A program made the position numbers and the translations under genes. From Ruminococcus sp. (GTDB lineage Bacteria > Bacillota > Clostridia > Oscillospirales > Ruminococcaceae), in NCBI RefSeq assembly GCF_017549005.1, contig NZ_JAFYYT010000014.1, positions 1-47,377 of the forward strand: a stretch of DNA of 47,377 bases, in the 5' to 3' direction. A model generated the notes under the pieces. That model was given only the letters and a program-made list of their open reading frames with translations, made no database searches and was not told the DNA's origin. This document shows, one piece after another, positions 6,750-15,106 of the stretch (the first letter of the stretch is position 1; each line of letters begins with the position of its first letter).

Positions 6750-7265
6750 ATGAGAGAGCTTTTCAGAATGGACCTGAAGGACTATGATATAAATTTAAAA
6801 AGATTCCGGCGTCCGTCGGTTCGCGGTATTATTATTAAGGATAATAAGGTCGCAATGGTCTACAGTCACAAATATGATTATTATAAGTTTCCGGGCGGCG
6901 GGATTGAATCAAATGAAGACATTATCACCGCACTCAAGCGTGAAGTTCTTGAAGAAACAGGCCTTACTGTAATCGACAGTACTGTTGAGGAATACGGATC
7001 GGTACTGCGTATTCAGAAAAGCCGTGTTGCTGAAAATGAGATATTTGAACAGGAAAATTTTTATTATCTCTGTCAGACTGAGGATTCGGCTATTTCACAG
7101 AAACTGGACGATTATGAACTTGATGAAGGCTTTGAACTGCAATATGTATATCCTGAACACGCTATTTTAGTCAATCGCACGCATTCTCATGATATCTATG
7201 ACCTTATACTTATTGAACGCGAATCAAAGGTTCTAGAATGTCTAATAAAGGAAAAGTTAATATGA
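6750..7265 (+). CDS. Nudix hydrolase
   Basis: A 171-residue Nudix-fold pyrophosphohydrolase. The Nudix box reads GGGIESNEDIITALKREV at residues ~49-66 and continues with LEETGL, carrying the full G-x5-E-x7-RE-U-x-EE-x-G-U pattern with the metal-binding glutamates. Such enzymes cleave nucleoside diphosphate derivatives (damaged NTPs, sugar nucleotides or similar); the substrate is not predictable here. GGAGAG at 6732-6737 sets the start. Its TGA overlaps the ATG of the tyrosine recombinase in an ATGA arrangement, suggesting translational coupling. The leader carries a striking bistable hairpin, so expression is probably controlled. Confidence 0.88.
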   Translation: MRELFRMDLKDYDINLKRFRRPSVRGIIIKDNKVAMVYSHKYDYYKFPGGGIESNEDIITALKREVLEETGLTVIDSTVEEYGSVLRIQKSRVAENEIFEQENFYYLCQTEDSAISQKLDDYELDEGFELQYVYPEHAILVNRTHSHDIYDLILIERESKVLECLIKEKLI

Positions 7266-8251
7266 ATAACTATAATAATGAGTCGAACCCTGAATTCCTG
7301 AATGATTATCTTGTTCACATGAAGATAGTAAAGCTTCTTGCAGAGCGTACTATTGAGGAGTATTACACCGATATAAGGCTTTTTCTTAAGTTTGTGTATG
7401 AAAACTTTCATAGCACCGGAAAACCACTTGAAGAGATAGATATCCGTGATATGTCTGTTTCTGAATTAAGAAATATAAGCATTTCTGATATTTATAATTT
7501 TATTTTTTACGCTTCTGACGAGCGCAGAAATAAAGACCGCGCAAGGTACAGAAAGATTTCATCTCTGAGAAGCTTTTTCAAATATCTTGAAAAAGTTGCT
7601 CATATTATTGATGAAAACCCTACAAAGGACCTTGATGTTCCCGTTCCAAAGGCTTCCCTGCCGAAATTCCTGTCTCTGAATGAGAGCCTGAGGCTCCTCA
7701 AAACTGCCGATAATGCCGATTCCAAACGCGATTACTGCATTATAACGCTTTTTCTTAACTGCGGTATGCGACTCAGTGAGCTTGTAGGAATAAATATCTC
7801 TGACCTTGATTTTTATGAAAATCGTCTTAAAGTTCTCGGAAAAAGAAGTAAGGAAAGAATGGTTTACCTTAATTCTGCCTGTGTGGACGCGCTTCAGAAG
7901 TATCTTGTGATAAGAAAAAACAATCCGAAAGCTACAAGTGAGCCTGCACTATTCATAAGTAATCAGAACAGACGTATTTCCAAGCGGCGTGTTCAGCAGA
8001 TAGTTGAGGATACGCTTACAAAGGCCGGACTTGACGGTAAAGGTATCACTACGCATAAGCTGCGTCATACGGCGGCTACGCTTATGTATCAGTACGGAGA
8101 TGCAGACGTGCTCACTCTGAAAGAGCTCCTCGGACACGCAAGTATTGCCACTACAGAGATATATACTCATCTTAACGACGAGAACGTCAGAAATGCTATT
8201 GAGAGCAATCCGCTTTCAAAAATCAAATCTGACGACAAGGGTTCGGAATAA
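7262..8251 (+). CDS. Tyrosine recombinase, XerC/XerD-like
   Basis: A 329-residue site-specific recombinase with a SAM-like N-terminal core-binding domain (~15-125) and a C-terminal catalytic domain. All catalytic residues are visible: R in NCGMRLSELVG (~170), K in VLGKRSKER (~194), H-x-x-R in THKLRHTAATL (~265/268), H in LLGHAS (~292) and the nucleophile Y in TTEIYTH (~301). It cuts and rejoins DNA, for chromosome dimer resolution or for integration of an element. AAAGGAAAAG upstream and the ATGA overlap with the Nudix gene support the start at 7262; an ATG at 7238 lies within the Nudix gene. No attachment site or dif-like site is evident nearby, and xerC or xerD cannot be told apart. Confidence 0.88.
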   Translation: MNNYNNESNPEFLNDYLVHMKIVKLLAERTIEEYYTDIRLFLKFVYENFHSTGKPLEEIDIRDMSVSELRNISISDIYNFIFYASDERRNKDRARYRKISSLRSFFKYLEKVAHIIDENPTKDLDVPVPKASLPKFLSLNESLRLLKTADNADSKRDYCIITLFLNCGMRLSELVGINISDLDFYENRLKVLGKRSKERMVYLNSACVDALQKYLVIRKNNPKATSEPALFISNQNRRISKRRVQQIVEDTLTKAGLDGKGITTHKLRHTAATLMYQYGDADVLTLKELLGHASIATTEIYTHLNDENVRNAIESNPLSKIKSDDKGSE

Positions 8252-8277
8252 TACTTTTATATTTTATAACTTTAGTG

Positions 8278-8306
8278 TTGCAAATTGCTGCTTTTTGTAG
8301 TATAAT
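8278..8306 (+). promoter_or_regulatory. Promoter of the asnB operon
   Basis: TTGCAA (8278-8283) and TATAAT (8301-8306) have 17-bp spacing, followed by a ~37-nt leader to the CGGAGGT ribosome binding site. Confidence 0.8.
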
Positions 8307-8350
8307 ATTTTGGGAGATCAATAGCTTAGGTAAATCGGAGGTCACATTAT

Positions 8351-10222
8351 ATGTGCGGAATCGTAGGTTTTACGAATAATATCAGCAATTCAGACGAAGT
8401 CCTCGGAAAAATGATGGACAGAATAAAGCACAGAGGTCCGGACGCATATGGAAAGTATATTGACGAAGATATAGCTCTCGGACACAGACGACTCAGTATC
8501 ATTGACGTAAGTTCAAGCGGAGATCAGCCTATATTCAACGAGGACGATTCGCTTGTCATCGTTTTTAACGGTGAGATCTACAATTATAAGACTATTCGTG
8601 AGACGCTTATTGAAAAAGGCCATAAATTCAGGACAAATACAGATACGGAGGTCCTTATACACGGCTATGAGGAGTTTGGCGAAAAGCTTCTGAATATGCT
8701 CAGAGGAATGTTTTCTTTTGTTATATGGGATAAAAACAAAAAGGAACTCTTCGGCGCCCGTGATTTCTTTGGCATAAAGCCAATGTATTATGCCAATATG
8801 AACGGTACTCTTATGTTCGGCTCGGAGATAAAAAGCTTCCTCGAGCATCCGAAATTCACTAAGGAACTCAATACTGCGGCTTTGGAGAACTATCTGACTT
8901 TTCAGTACTCCCCTGCCTCTGAAACGTTTTTTAAAAATGTTTACAAGCTCCCGCCTGCACATTATTTCAGATTCAGGGACGGTCATTTTGAGGCTAAACG
9001 CTACTGGGACGTTCATTTCAATGCCGATGACAAGCCGGGACTTGATGAATGGGTCAACAAGATATCCGATACCTTCCATGATTCGGTGGAAGCTCATAAG
9101 ATAGCTGATGTTGAAGTCGGCTCTTTCCTTTCCAGCGGCGTGGATTCAAGCTATGTTGCTGCAATTGCAGACGTTGACAAGACTTTTACAGTTGGATTCG
9201 GAAGTGACGAAAAATACAACGAGATAGGCTGGGCAAAGAATTTTTCAAAGTATATCGGCAAGGAGAACACCAGCAAGGTGATCTCCCCCGAGGAATACTG
9301 GAACAGCCTTTCCATGATACAGTACCATATGGACGAACCCCTTGCCGACCCGTCGGCAGTTGCACTGTATTTTGTGTGCAATATAGCTTCGGAAAAGCTT
9401 AAGGTCGTTCTTTCGGGTGAGGGCGCAGACGAGATATTCGGCGGATATAATGTTTACAGCGACCCGAATGGTACAGTCTATGACAGGCTCCCGAGGAGCA
9501 TAAAGCGCGGTATCGGAAAAATAGCTGCAAAGCTGCCGGCAAAGCGCGGAGTGAATTTCTTTGTGCGTAAGGGCAGAGATGTTGAGGAACGATTCATCGG
9601 AAACGCTTATATGTTTACTCCCGAGGAGAGAAAGTCGCTTCTTAAGATAGAAACTGACGCTCCGGACCCTACTGCTCTTACAAAGCCGTTTTACGACAAT
9701 GTGAAGAACAAAGACGATGTTACGAAAATGCAGTACCTCGATCTTCATATGTGGATGGCAGGAGACATTCTTCTTAAAGCAGATAAAATGAGTATGGCTA
9801 ATTCTCTTGAGTTAAGAGTCCCCTTCCTTGACAAGGAGGTAATGGCTCTGGCGGAGAGAATACCTACAAAGTACAGAGTTACTCACGATAAGAGCACAGC
9901 CGAGACTAAATATATCACCAAATATGCAATGAGACTTGCCGCTAAAAAGGATACTCCGAAGCAGACAGCCAAAACAGCTGCAAAAAAGAAACTCGGTTTC
10001 CCTGTTCCTATCAGGGTATGGCTCAGGGAAGAAAAGTACTACAGCCTTGTAAAGAGCTATTTTGAAAGCGATTGCTCGAAGCAGTTCTTCAATACCGCTC
10101 CCCTGCTCAAGCTTTTATACGATCATCGTGACGGAAAAGCTGACAACAGCAGAAAAATATGGACCGTATTCATATTCCTTGTATGGTATAAGGTCTATTT
10201 TGAAAATAACGGAAAATATTGA
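8351..10222 (+). CDS. asnB: Asparagine synthase (glutamine-hydrolysing)
   Basis: ATP-dependent amidation of aspartate to asparagine with glutamine as nitrogen donor. The 623-residue protein starts MCGIVGF, with Cys2 as the glutaminase nucleophile exposed after Met removal. The class II glutamine amidotransferase domain spans ~2-200 (RHRGPD-like HRGPDAYG near 29-36, and FNGEIYNY near 73-80). The synthetase domain begins near 230, with the pyrophosphate loop SSGVDSS at ~258-264 and LSGEGADEIFGGY at ~355-367. The C-terminus has the usual KKKLGFPVPIRVWL. CGGAGGT sets the start. It heads a likely operon with an HD-domain gene (15-bp gap) and pyrB, linking aspartate-consuming enzymes. Confidence 0.95.
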   Translation: MCGIVGFTNNISNSDEVLGKMMDRIKHRGPDAYGKYIDEDIALGHRRLSIIDVSSSGDQPIFNEDDSLVIVFNGEIYNYKTIRETLIEKGHKFRTNTDTEVLIHGYEEFGEKLLNMLRGMFSFVIWDKNKKELFGARDFFGIKPMYYANMNGTLMFGSEIKSFLEHPKFTKELNTAALENYLTFQYSPASETFFKNVYKLPPAHYFRFRDGHFEAKRYWDVHFNADDKPGLDEWVNKISDTFHDSVEAHKIADVEVGSFLSSGVDSSYVAAIADVDKTFTVGFGSDEKYNEIGWAKNFSKYIGKENTSKVISPEEYWNSLSMIQYHMDEPLADPSAVALYFVCNIASEKLKVVLSGEGADEIFGGYNVYSDPNGTVYDRLPRSIKRGIGKIAAKLPAKRGVNFFVRKGRDVEERFIGNAYMFTPEERKSLLKIETDAPDPTALTKPFYDNVKNKDDVTKMQYLDLHMWMAGDILLKADKMSMANSLELRVPFLDKEVMALAERIPTKYRVTHDKSTAETKYITKYAMRLAAKKDTPKQTAKTAAKKKLGFPVPIRVWLREEKYYSLVKSYFESDCSKQFFNTAPLLKLLYDHRDGKADNSRKIWTVFIFLVWYKVYFENNGKY

Positions 10223-10237
10223 TCGACAGGAGATTTT

Positions 10238-10906
10238 ATGGCAAGTATAGTTACTTATAAGTATATAAAACAGAATCCTGATATAATGGAATATATCAGA
10301 CGTGCGGATCAGGCGCTTGAAGCTCTCGGATATACGGAGCATTCATTCCCTCATGTTGAGAGAGTTGCACACACTTCGGCAATGATACTCGAGGGACTCG
10401 GATATGACGACAGAACAGTGGAGCTGGCAAGAATAGCTTCTATAATGCATGATATAGGCAATGTCATAAACAGAGTAGATCACGCTCAGAGCGGAGCTGT
10501 TATGGCTTTCAGACTTCTTGATTGTCTTAGTATGCCTGCAGACGAGATATGCTCTATCATTTCCGCTATCGGCAATCACGACGAGGGCACGGGACAGCCG
10601 CTTGACGCTATTTCGGCTGCTATGATAATCGGCGACAAGACCGACGTCCGCAGGAGCCGTGTGCGTAATACCGATCTTCTCACATTTGATATACACGACA
10701 GAGTAAACTATGCTGTGGAAAAGTCAAATGTAAGATTCAATGACGATAAATCATCTATTATTCTTGAGCTTCAGATAGATACGGAAATATCTTCTGTACT
10801 TGAGTATTTTGAAATATTCATGAAGCGTATGCTGCTTTGCAGAAGGGCTTCCGAGTATCTCGGCGTACAATTTGAAATGATAATCAACGGCAGCAAAATA
10901 CTGTAA
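10238..10906 (+). CDS. HD-domain phosphohydrolase
   Basis: A 222-residue single-domain HD protein. The metal ligands are visible in HVERVAHTSAMI (~39-50), the HD doublet in MHDIGN (~69-74), a histidine in NHDEGTG (~112-118) and a downstream D in IGDKTDVRRS (~129-138). HD proteins hydrolyse phosphomonoesters or diesters, often of nucleotides; the substrate here is unknown. The middle pattern (IISAIGNHDEG) is like the small HD proteins that Firmicutes annotation calls HDIG or phosphohydrolase. It is sandwiched between asnB and pyrB with 15- and 20-bp gaps, so nucleotide-related function would fit; that is inference. Confidence 0.85.
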   Translation: MASIVTYKYIKQNPDIMEYIRRADQALEALGYTEHSFPHVERVAHTSAMILEGLGYDDRTVELARIASIMHDIGNVINRVDHAQSGAVMAFRLLDCLSMPADEICSIISAIGNHDEGTGQPLDAISAAMIIGDKTDVRRSRVRNTDLLTFDIHDRVNYAVEKSNVRFNDDKSSIILELQIDTEISSVLEYFEIFMKRMLLCRRASEYLGVQFEMIINGSKIL

Positions 10907-10926
10907 AAACAACGGAGGTCAATAAT

Positions 10927-12009
10927 ATGTTTTCAGAATATCAGCACCTTATAGACTTGAATGATTATCCTGTTTCATGGTGGAAGAAAGTTGTGGAGCT
11001 GGGAGAAGAGATATACAAGTCGCCCGAACAGTTCTCTCATGCGTGCGACGGAAAGATAATGGCTACCCTTTTCTATGAGCCCTCAACAAGAACTCAGATG
11101 TCATTTCAGACAGCAATGATACGTCTTGGCGGTCAGATCATCGGATTTGACAATCCTGCAAATTCATCTGTAGCTAAGGGCGAGACCATAAAGGATACAA
11201 CAAAGATCGTAAGTAACTATGCGGATGTTCTTGTAATAAGACACCCCATCGCAGGTGCTGCAAAGGCTGCTTCGCTGACCTCGGACTGCTCTGTTATAAA
11301 TGCAGGCGACGGCGGTCATCTTCACCCTACACAGACTCTCACCGATCTCCTTACACTTAAAATAGAAAAGAAAACTCTTTCGGGACTTACCATAGGAATG
11401 TGCGGCGACCTTCTCAACGGAAGGACAGTTCATTCGCTCTGTAAAGCCCTCAGTATGTTCCCTGACAATAAATTTGTATTTATTTCCACAAATGAGCTTG
11501 GTATGCCTGCGTATATTAAGGATATCATCAAGGCAAACGGCAGTTGCTACAAGGAAGTCAATACTATCGAAGAGGCTATCGGAAGTCTTGACGTGCTTTA
11601 TATGACAAGAATACAGCAGGAGCGCTTTGCAAGTGAGGATGAGTATCTCGCTCAGAAGAATACATACGTACTTGACCGTAAAAAAATGCTGGGTGCAAGG
11701 AAGGATATGATAGTTATGCATCCCCTGCCCCGTGTTGACGAGATAACTGTGGACGTGGACGACGATGAGCGCGCGATGTATTTCAAGCAGGCTAAATACG
11801 GTATGTTCGTGAGAATGGCTCTTATTATGACTATATTGAAGGAGAAAAAATCGTCGGAAACGCTTAAAGGCAAGGTATTCAGCGGCGTTAAGTGTTCAAA
11901 TCCGAAATGTATTACAAATCACGAAACATATCTTCCAAAAAGCTTCCGTTCAAGCGGAGATGAAACTCTTCTTGAATGCGAGTATTGTGATGAAAGAAAA
12001 CTTATATAA
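10927..12009 (+). CDS. pyrB: Aspartate carbamoyltransferase with C-terminal PyrI-like zinc module
   Basis: The second step of pyrimidine synthesis: carbamoyl phosphate plus aspartate to carbamoyl-aspartate. Residues ~1-305 are a normal catalytic chain with FYEPSTRTQMSF (carbamoyl-phosphate loop, ~40-51), HPTQTLTDLLTL (~139-150) and HPLPRVDE (~265-272). The HPTQ-x-x-x-DLxT form indicates aspartate rather than ornithine as substrate. The protein continues to 360 residues, about 50 more than usual. The extra tail has C-x4-C (CSNPKC) and C-x2-C (CEYC), arranged as in the zinc domain of the regulatory chain PyrI. No separate pyrI is nearby. AACGGAGG precedes the ATG. It ends the asnB operon with a strong terminator. 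Confidence 0.93.
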   Translation: MFSEYQHLIDLNDYPVSWWKKVVELGEEIYKSPEQFSHACDGKIMATLFYEPSTRTQMSFQTAMIRLGGQIIGFDNPANSSVAKGETIKDTTKIVSNYADVLVIRHPIAGAAKAASLTSDCSVINAGDGGHLHPTQTLTDLLTLKIEKKTLSGLTIGMCGDLLNGRTVHSLCKALSMFPDNKFVFISTNELGMPAYIKDIIKANGSCYKEVNTIEEAIGSLDVLYMTRIQQERFASEDEYLAQKNTYVLDRKKMLGARKDMIVMHPLPRVDEITVDVDDDERAMYFKQAKYGMFVRMALIMTILKEKKSSETLKGKVFSGVKCSNPKCITNHETYLPKSFRSSGDETLLECEYCDERKLI

Positions 12010-12016
12010 TACCGGT

Positions 12017-12058
12017 TTTCCGTACAGTTTATTCTGTACGGAAATTTTTTTATTTTTT
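12017..12058 (+). terminator. Rho-independent terminator
   Basis: An 11-bp stem, TTTCCGTACAG (12017-12027) with CTGTACGGAAA (12034-12044), is followed by two T-runs. Confidence 0.9.
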
Positions 12059-12070
12059 TCGGAAAAGGTA

Positions 12071-12112
12071 TTGACAAATCTGTTAAATCTGTGTATACTG
12101 TATATATACAGT
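12071..12112 (+). promoter_or_regulatory. Promoter and palindromic operator of the GntR-ABC operon
   Basis: A consensus TTGACA (12071-12076) and TATACT (12094-12099) are 17 bp apart. The perfect 16-bp palindrome ACTGTATATATACAGT (12097-12112) overlaps the -10 and the transcription start. The position and symmetry suit repression by the GntR protein encoded just downstream. Confidence 0.8.
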
Positions 12113-12129
12113 GAGAAAGGAGAGCACAG

Positions 12130-12504
12130 ATGAATATCTTTATTGATAATCGCAGCGGTGCGCCGATATACGATCAGATCTACAATCAGATCAAGGATAT
12201 GATTATATGCGGAAGCTTAGCGGCCAATGAACCCCTGCCGTCTATAAGGACTCTTGCAAAGGATCTTCGCATAAGCGTTGTGACTACCAAAAGAGCCTAC
12301 GACGAGCTTGAACGTGAAGGGTATATTTACACTCTTCCTGCCAAGGGGTGTTTTGTTGCGGCACAGAATACTGAAATGCTGAAAGAACATAATCTCAAGC
12401 TTATTGAGGAGCATATGAATGAAATACGAAAGCTGGCTGCTTTATGTAAGCTTTCAAAAGAGGATATAATTGATATGTTCGATATAATTGATGAATTGGA
12501 GTGA
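12130..12504 (+). CDS. GntR-family regulator, YtrA type
   Basis: A short regulator of 124 residues with the winged helix-turn-helix of the GntR family (~10-75): IYDQIYNQIKDMII, then PLPSIRTLAKDLRISVVTTK and YDELEREGYIYTLPAKG. Only ~45 helical residues follow, the small dimerisation region of the YtrA subfamily, so no large ligand domain. YtrA-type genes commonly sit in front of ABC transporter genes and repress them; here the ATPase gene follows after 6 bp. The operator-like palindrome in its own promoter fits autoregulation. The start is supported by GAAAGGAGAG. The inducing signal is unknown; cell-envelope stress or antimicrobial peptides are usual for the family. Confidence 0.9.
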   Translation: MNIFIDNRSGAPIYDQIYNQIKDMIICGSLAANEPLPSIRTLAKDLRISVVTTKRAYDELEREGYIYTLPAKGCFVAAQNTEMLKEHNLKLIEEHMNEIRKLAALCKLSKEDIIDMFDIIDELE

Positions 12505-12510
12505 TTTTTT

Positions 12511-13344
12511 ATGAACGCTATTGAAATAACAAATCTTACAAAAAACTATAAGGGCTTTAAGCTGGACAATCTTTCCCTTACCCTTCCGAGCGGCTGTATC
12601 ATGGGTGTTATAGGAGAAAACGGAGCAGGCAAAAGTACGACTATACGTTCTATCCTTGGTATGGTGAAACCTGACGGCGGAGACATAAAAATAATGGGCA
12701 AAAAAATGAATGCCGACCTTAAAAACGATATAGGCGTCGTGCTTGACGAAGTCGGACTTCCGGCAATAGCAAACGTCAATGACGTAAATAAAATAATGAA
12801 GAAATTCTTTAAAAACTGGGACGAAAAGCAGTTTTACAGCTATATGGACAGGTTTTCGCTCCCAAGAGACAAGAAGTTTGGGGATTTTTCAAAGGGCATG
12901 AAAATGAAGCTTGGGATCGCTGTGGCTTTGTCCCACAAAGCAAAGCTTCTTATACTTGACGAGCCTACAAGCGGTCTTGATCCGCTCGTTAGAGATGAGA
13001 TAATAGACATTCTTAACGATTTTACACGAGATGACGATCATTCGATACTTATTTCGTCGCATATCGTAAGCGATCTTGAGAAGATATGCGATTATATTGC
13101 ATTTATCCACAACGGAAAGCTTATGCTCTGTGAGGAAAAAGACATACTTCTTGAGAAGTTCAGGTTTATCAATGTGACCGAACAGCAGCTTTCAGAGCTC
13201 GACCAGTCGGCAATAAGAGGAAAAAAGGTCGGTAAATTCGGAGTTGAAGCTATTGCTGAGGCTGAGAAGATCCCCTCGGGTTTCAGTTCCGTACCTGTCA
13301 CAATAGAAGATCTTTTTGTATTTATGGCTAAGGAGGAAAAATAA
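12511..13344 (+). CDS. ABC transporter ATP-binding protein
   Basis: A 277-residue ABC ATPase. Walker A is GENGAGKST (~35-43), the signature region is FSKGMKMKLGIAVAL (~127-141), a divergent LSGGQ as often seen in YtrB/EcsA-type exporters, and Walker B is LLILDEPTSGLDP (~148-160). The switch histidine lies in ILISSHIVSD (~182-191). The last ~70 residues are a non-conserved tail. It works with the permease encoded directly downstream (its ATG follows the stop without a gap) and is controlled by the upstream GntR protein. The substrate is unknown. Confidence 0.92.
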   Translation: MNAIEITNLTKNYKGFKLDNLSLTLPSGCIMGVIGENGAGKSTTIRSILGMVKPDGGDIKIMGKKMNADLKNDIGVVLDEVGLPAIANVNDVNKIMKKFFKNWDEKQFYSYMDRFSLPRDKKFGDFSKGMKMKLGIAVALSHKAKLLILDEPTSGLDPLVRDEIIDILNDFTRDDDHSILISSHIVSDLEKICDYIAFIHNGKLMLCEEKDILLEKFRFINVTEQQLSELDQSAIRGKKVGKFGVEAIAEAEKIPSGFSSVPVTIEDLFVFMAKEEK

Positions 13345-13980
13345 ATGAAAGGCTTGATTTTTAAGGAAATAATTACTACATTCAAGAATAATAAACTCTC
13401 TGTTCTAGTATTACCAGCTTTTGCACTTTTTGGTATTTTTAACCATCAAAATATGTTTCTTATGTTAGTTCCAGCTCTTTTAGCTATGCTTCCACTTGGT
13501 CAGATGACTCATGACGAGCTCTGCCATTGGGACAGATATGTACAGTGCTTGCCTGTGGACAAAAAGAAAATTGTTTCTTCAAAGTATGCTATGGTCCTTA
13601 TTTTATCAATGATTTCAACAATTATAATCGGTACTGTAATGGGAATAATGAATTACAGAAATCATGGTAGTATAAATGAAGTAATATTCATGATGATATG
13701 TTCAATGATGATTGGATTATCTGTTCCCTGTATTTCAATTCCAATAAATCTTAAATATGGTACCGCAAAAGGTAGGATTATTTATATGATAATAGTTGGT
13801 ATTATTTGTGGAACACTGCCTGCTGTGTTGCTTTCCGATTCTGGTAAGTTAAGCGATAAAATGGTTAAGTTATTCAGTAATACGGCTGTATTCAGCGGAG
13901 TTGCTTTTATAGTATTAGCTGCAATGCTGCTCATATCGTGGGTGATATCCATAAAAATATATGAAACAAAAGAAGTGTGA
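13345..13980 (+). CDS. ABC-2 type transporter permease
   Basis: A 211-residue integral membrane protein with six likely membrane segments: two near residues 17-52 (AFALFGIF and the leucine-rich stretch after it), one at ~90-108, one at ~115-135, one at ~145-165 and one at ~183-205. A conserved-looking cytoplasmic LPVDKKKIVSSKY follows the first pair, a pattern common in small ABC-2 permeases of the YtrC/YtrD kind. It begins at the base after the ATPase stop, so the two are coupled; GGAGGAAAAA inside the ATPase end is the ribosome binding site. The gene is visibly more AT-rich than its neighbours. Substrate unknown. Confidence 0.85.
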   Translation: MKGLIFKEIITTFKNNKLSVLVLPAFALFGIFNHQNMFLMLVPALLAMLPLGQMTHDELCHWDRYVQCLPVDKKKIVSSKYAMVLILSMISTIIIGTVMGIMNYRNHGSINEVIFMMICSMMIGLSVPCISIPINLKYGTAKGRIIYMIIVGIICGTLPAVLLSDSGKLSDKMVKLFSNTAVFSGVAFIVLAAMLLISWVISIKIYETKEV

Positions 13981-13988
13981 ATATAAAG

Positions 13989-14019
13989 AAAAGCGATAGA
14001 CTTACTGTCTATCGCTTTT
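13989..14019. terminator. Bidirectional terminator
   Basis: A 13-bp stem, AAAAGCGATAGAC (13989-14001) with GTCTATCGCTTTT (14007-14019), sits between convergent genes. The A/T flanks can serve both directions. Confidence 0.85.
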
Positions 14020-14020
14020 G

Positions 14021-15094
14021 TCATGTTGTAGCGTAAAGATTTGTTTCCCATGCGGGAATGTACAACTGATGTCTTATATACAGCTTATAAGACGGGTTGA
14101 GCTTCTTTATAAGAAGCGGAAGCTCGAATATATCTTCGTTTCTGTGATAGAGCGACACCATGAGCTTAGGCGCGTAATGTGCTATGGTAAGGGCTGCCCC
14201 CCATATAGCCTCGCGCTCAAAGCCTTCAACGTCCATTTTTATAATGGTAGCAGGCTTCTTTGAGAGAACGCTGTCGACTGAAAGTGCGCCTATCATATTA
14301 TCCGACTCAGCTGTGATAGCTGACTGGCGTCCTGCCTTTGCGGCAAACGGGAGCTCTCCGTCTACACACCATGCTGCCGAATTAAAGGCATAAACATGGG
14401 ACATTCTGTCGATGAATTTTGCAAGCTTCTTGAAATTCTTCTTATCAGGCTCAAGCGCGTAAATGGAAACATAGCTTCCGTGTGTGAATTCAAGCAGTTC
14501 CTTGATAGTATCGCCGTTATATGCTCCGAGATCTACGTATACCTCGTTCATTGTGGGCTTTATTATTTTTTTGTAGATATCAGCCTTTGTTGTAGTTACT
14601 GCGGAAAGGTACTCTATCTTGCCGCTTATCTTGAAGTTTATAATATTTGCATATACCTTGCGTGAATAATCATCGGCAAGGCTGTCATAGACCTGTTGTA
14701 TCTTATCCGCATTTTCCATGCAGTACTCATAAGTGAACAATCCCCTGCCAACTACAGGAACATCGGGTACATAGAGAGTGTGCTTTGAGGCGATCTCCAC
14801 GACTTTATCGACTATCTCCTGGTATCCTGCGGCAAATGCAAGCACAACTACGAAATCGTCTACAGCTTCTTCAATCTCTGAAAGCTTATGTACTCTGTAT
14901 CCCTCGAAGGAATGTCCGCGGACAAAGTCGTCACTGGCAAATATACCTGCTACAGTTATATGCTTCTCACGGAAAACGGACATTATTTTCAGTGCGCCGT
15001 CTCCCATTCCGTAGATAAATATCGGACGTTCTTCGGCTTTAAGCCTGTCCCAGCTGGATTCTTTTTCTGTAATAAACGATAGCATTTCTTCCAA
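14021..15094 (-). CDS. FkbM-family methyltransferase with N-terminal Rossmann-like domain
   Basis: A 357-residue protein. Residues ~20-110 look like a nucleotide-binding domain (PIFIYGMGDGALKIMSVF, followed by a DDF motif and a DDFVVVLAF strand) of the kind found in sugar-acyltransferase or PglD-like proteins. The C-terminal part is an FkbM methyltransferase: YVDLGAYNGDTIKEL (~188-202, SAM-binding loop), YALEPDKKNFKKL and IIKMDVEGFEREAI (~296-309). FkbM enzymes O-methylate glycans or other small molecules. The start near 15094 has AGGTGATTGG upstream. It lies 12 bp after the PH-like gene on the same strand, so the pair may be co-transcribed. Target unknown. Confidence 0.85.
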   Translation of the reverse strand: MEEMLSFITEKESSWDRLKAEERPIFIYGMGDGALKIMSVFREKHITVAGIFASDDFVRGHSFEGYRVHKLSEIEEAVDDFVVVLAFAAGYQEIVDKVVEIASKHTLYVPDVPVVGRGLFTYEYCMENADKIQQVYDSLADDYSRKVYANIINFKISGKIEYLSAVTTTKADIYKKIIKPTMNEVYVDLGAYNGDTIKELLEFTHGSYVSIYALEPDKKNFKKLAKFIDRMSHVYAFNSAAWCVDGELPFAAKAGRQSAITAESDNMIGALSVDSVLSKKPATIIKMDVEGFEREAIWGAALTIAHYAPKLMVSLYHRNEDIFELPLLIKKLNPSYKLYIRHQLYIPAWETNLYATT

Positions 15095-15106
15095 TCACCT
15101 CTGAAA

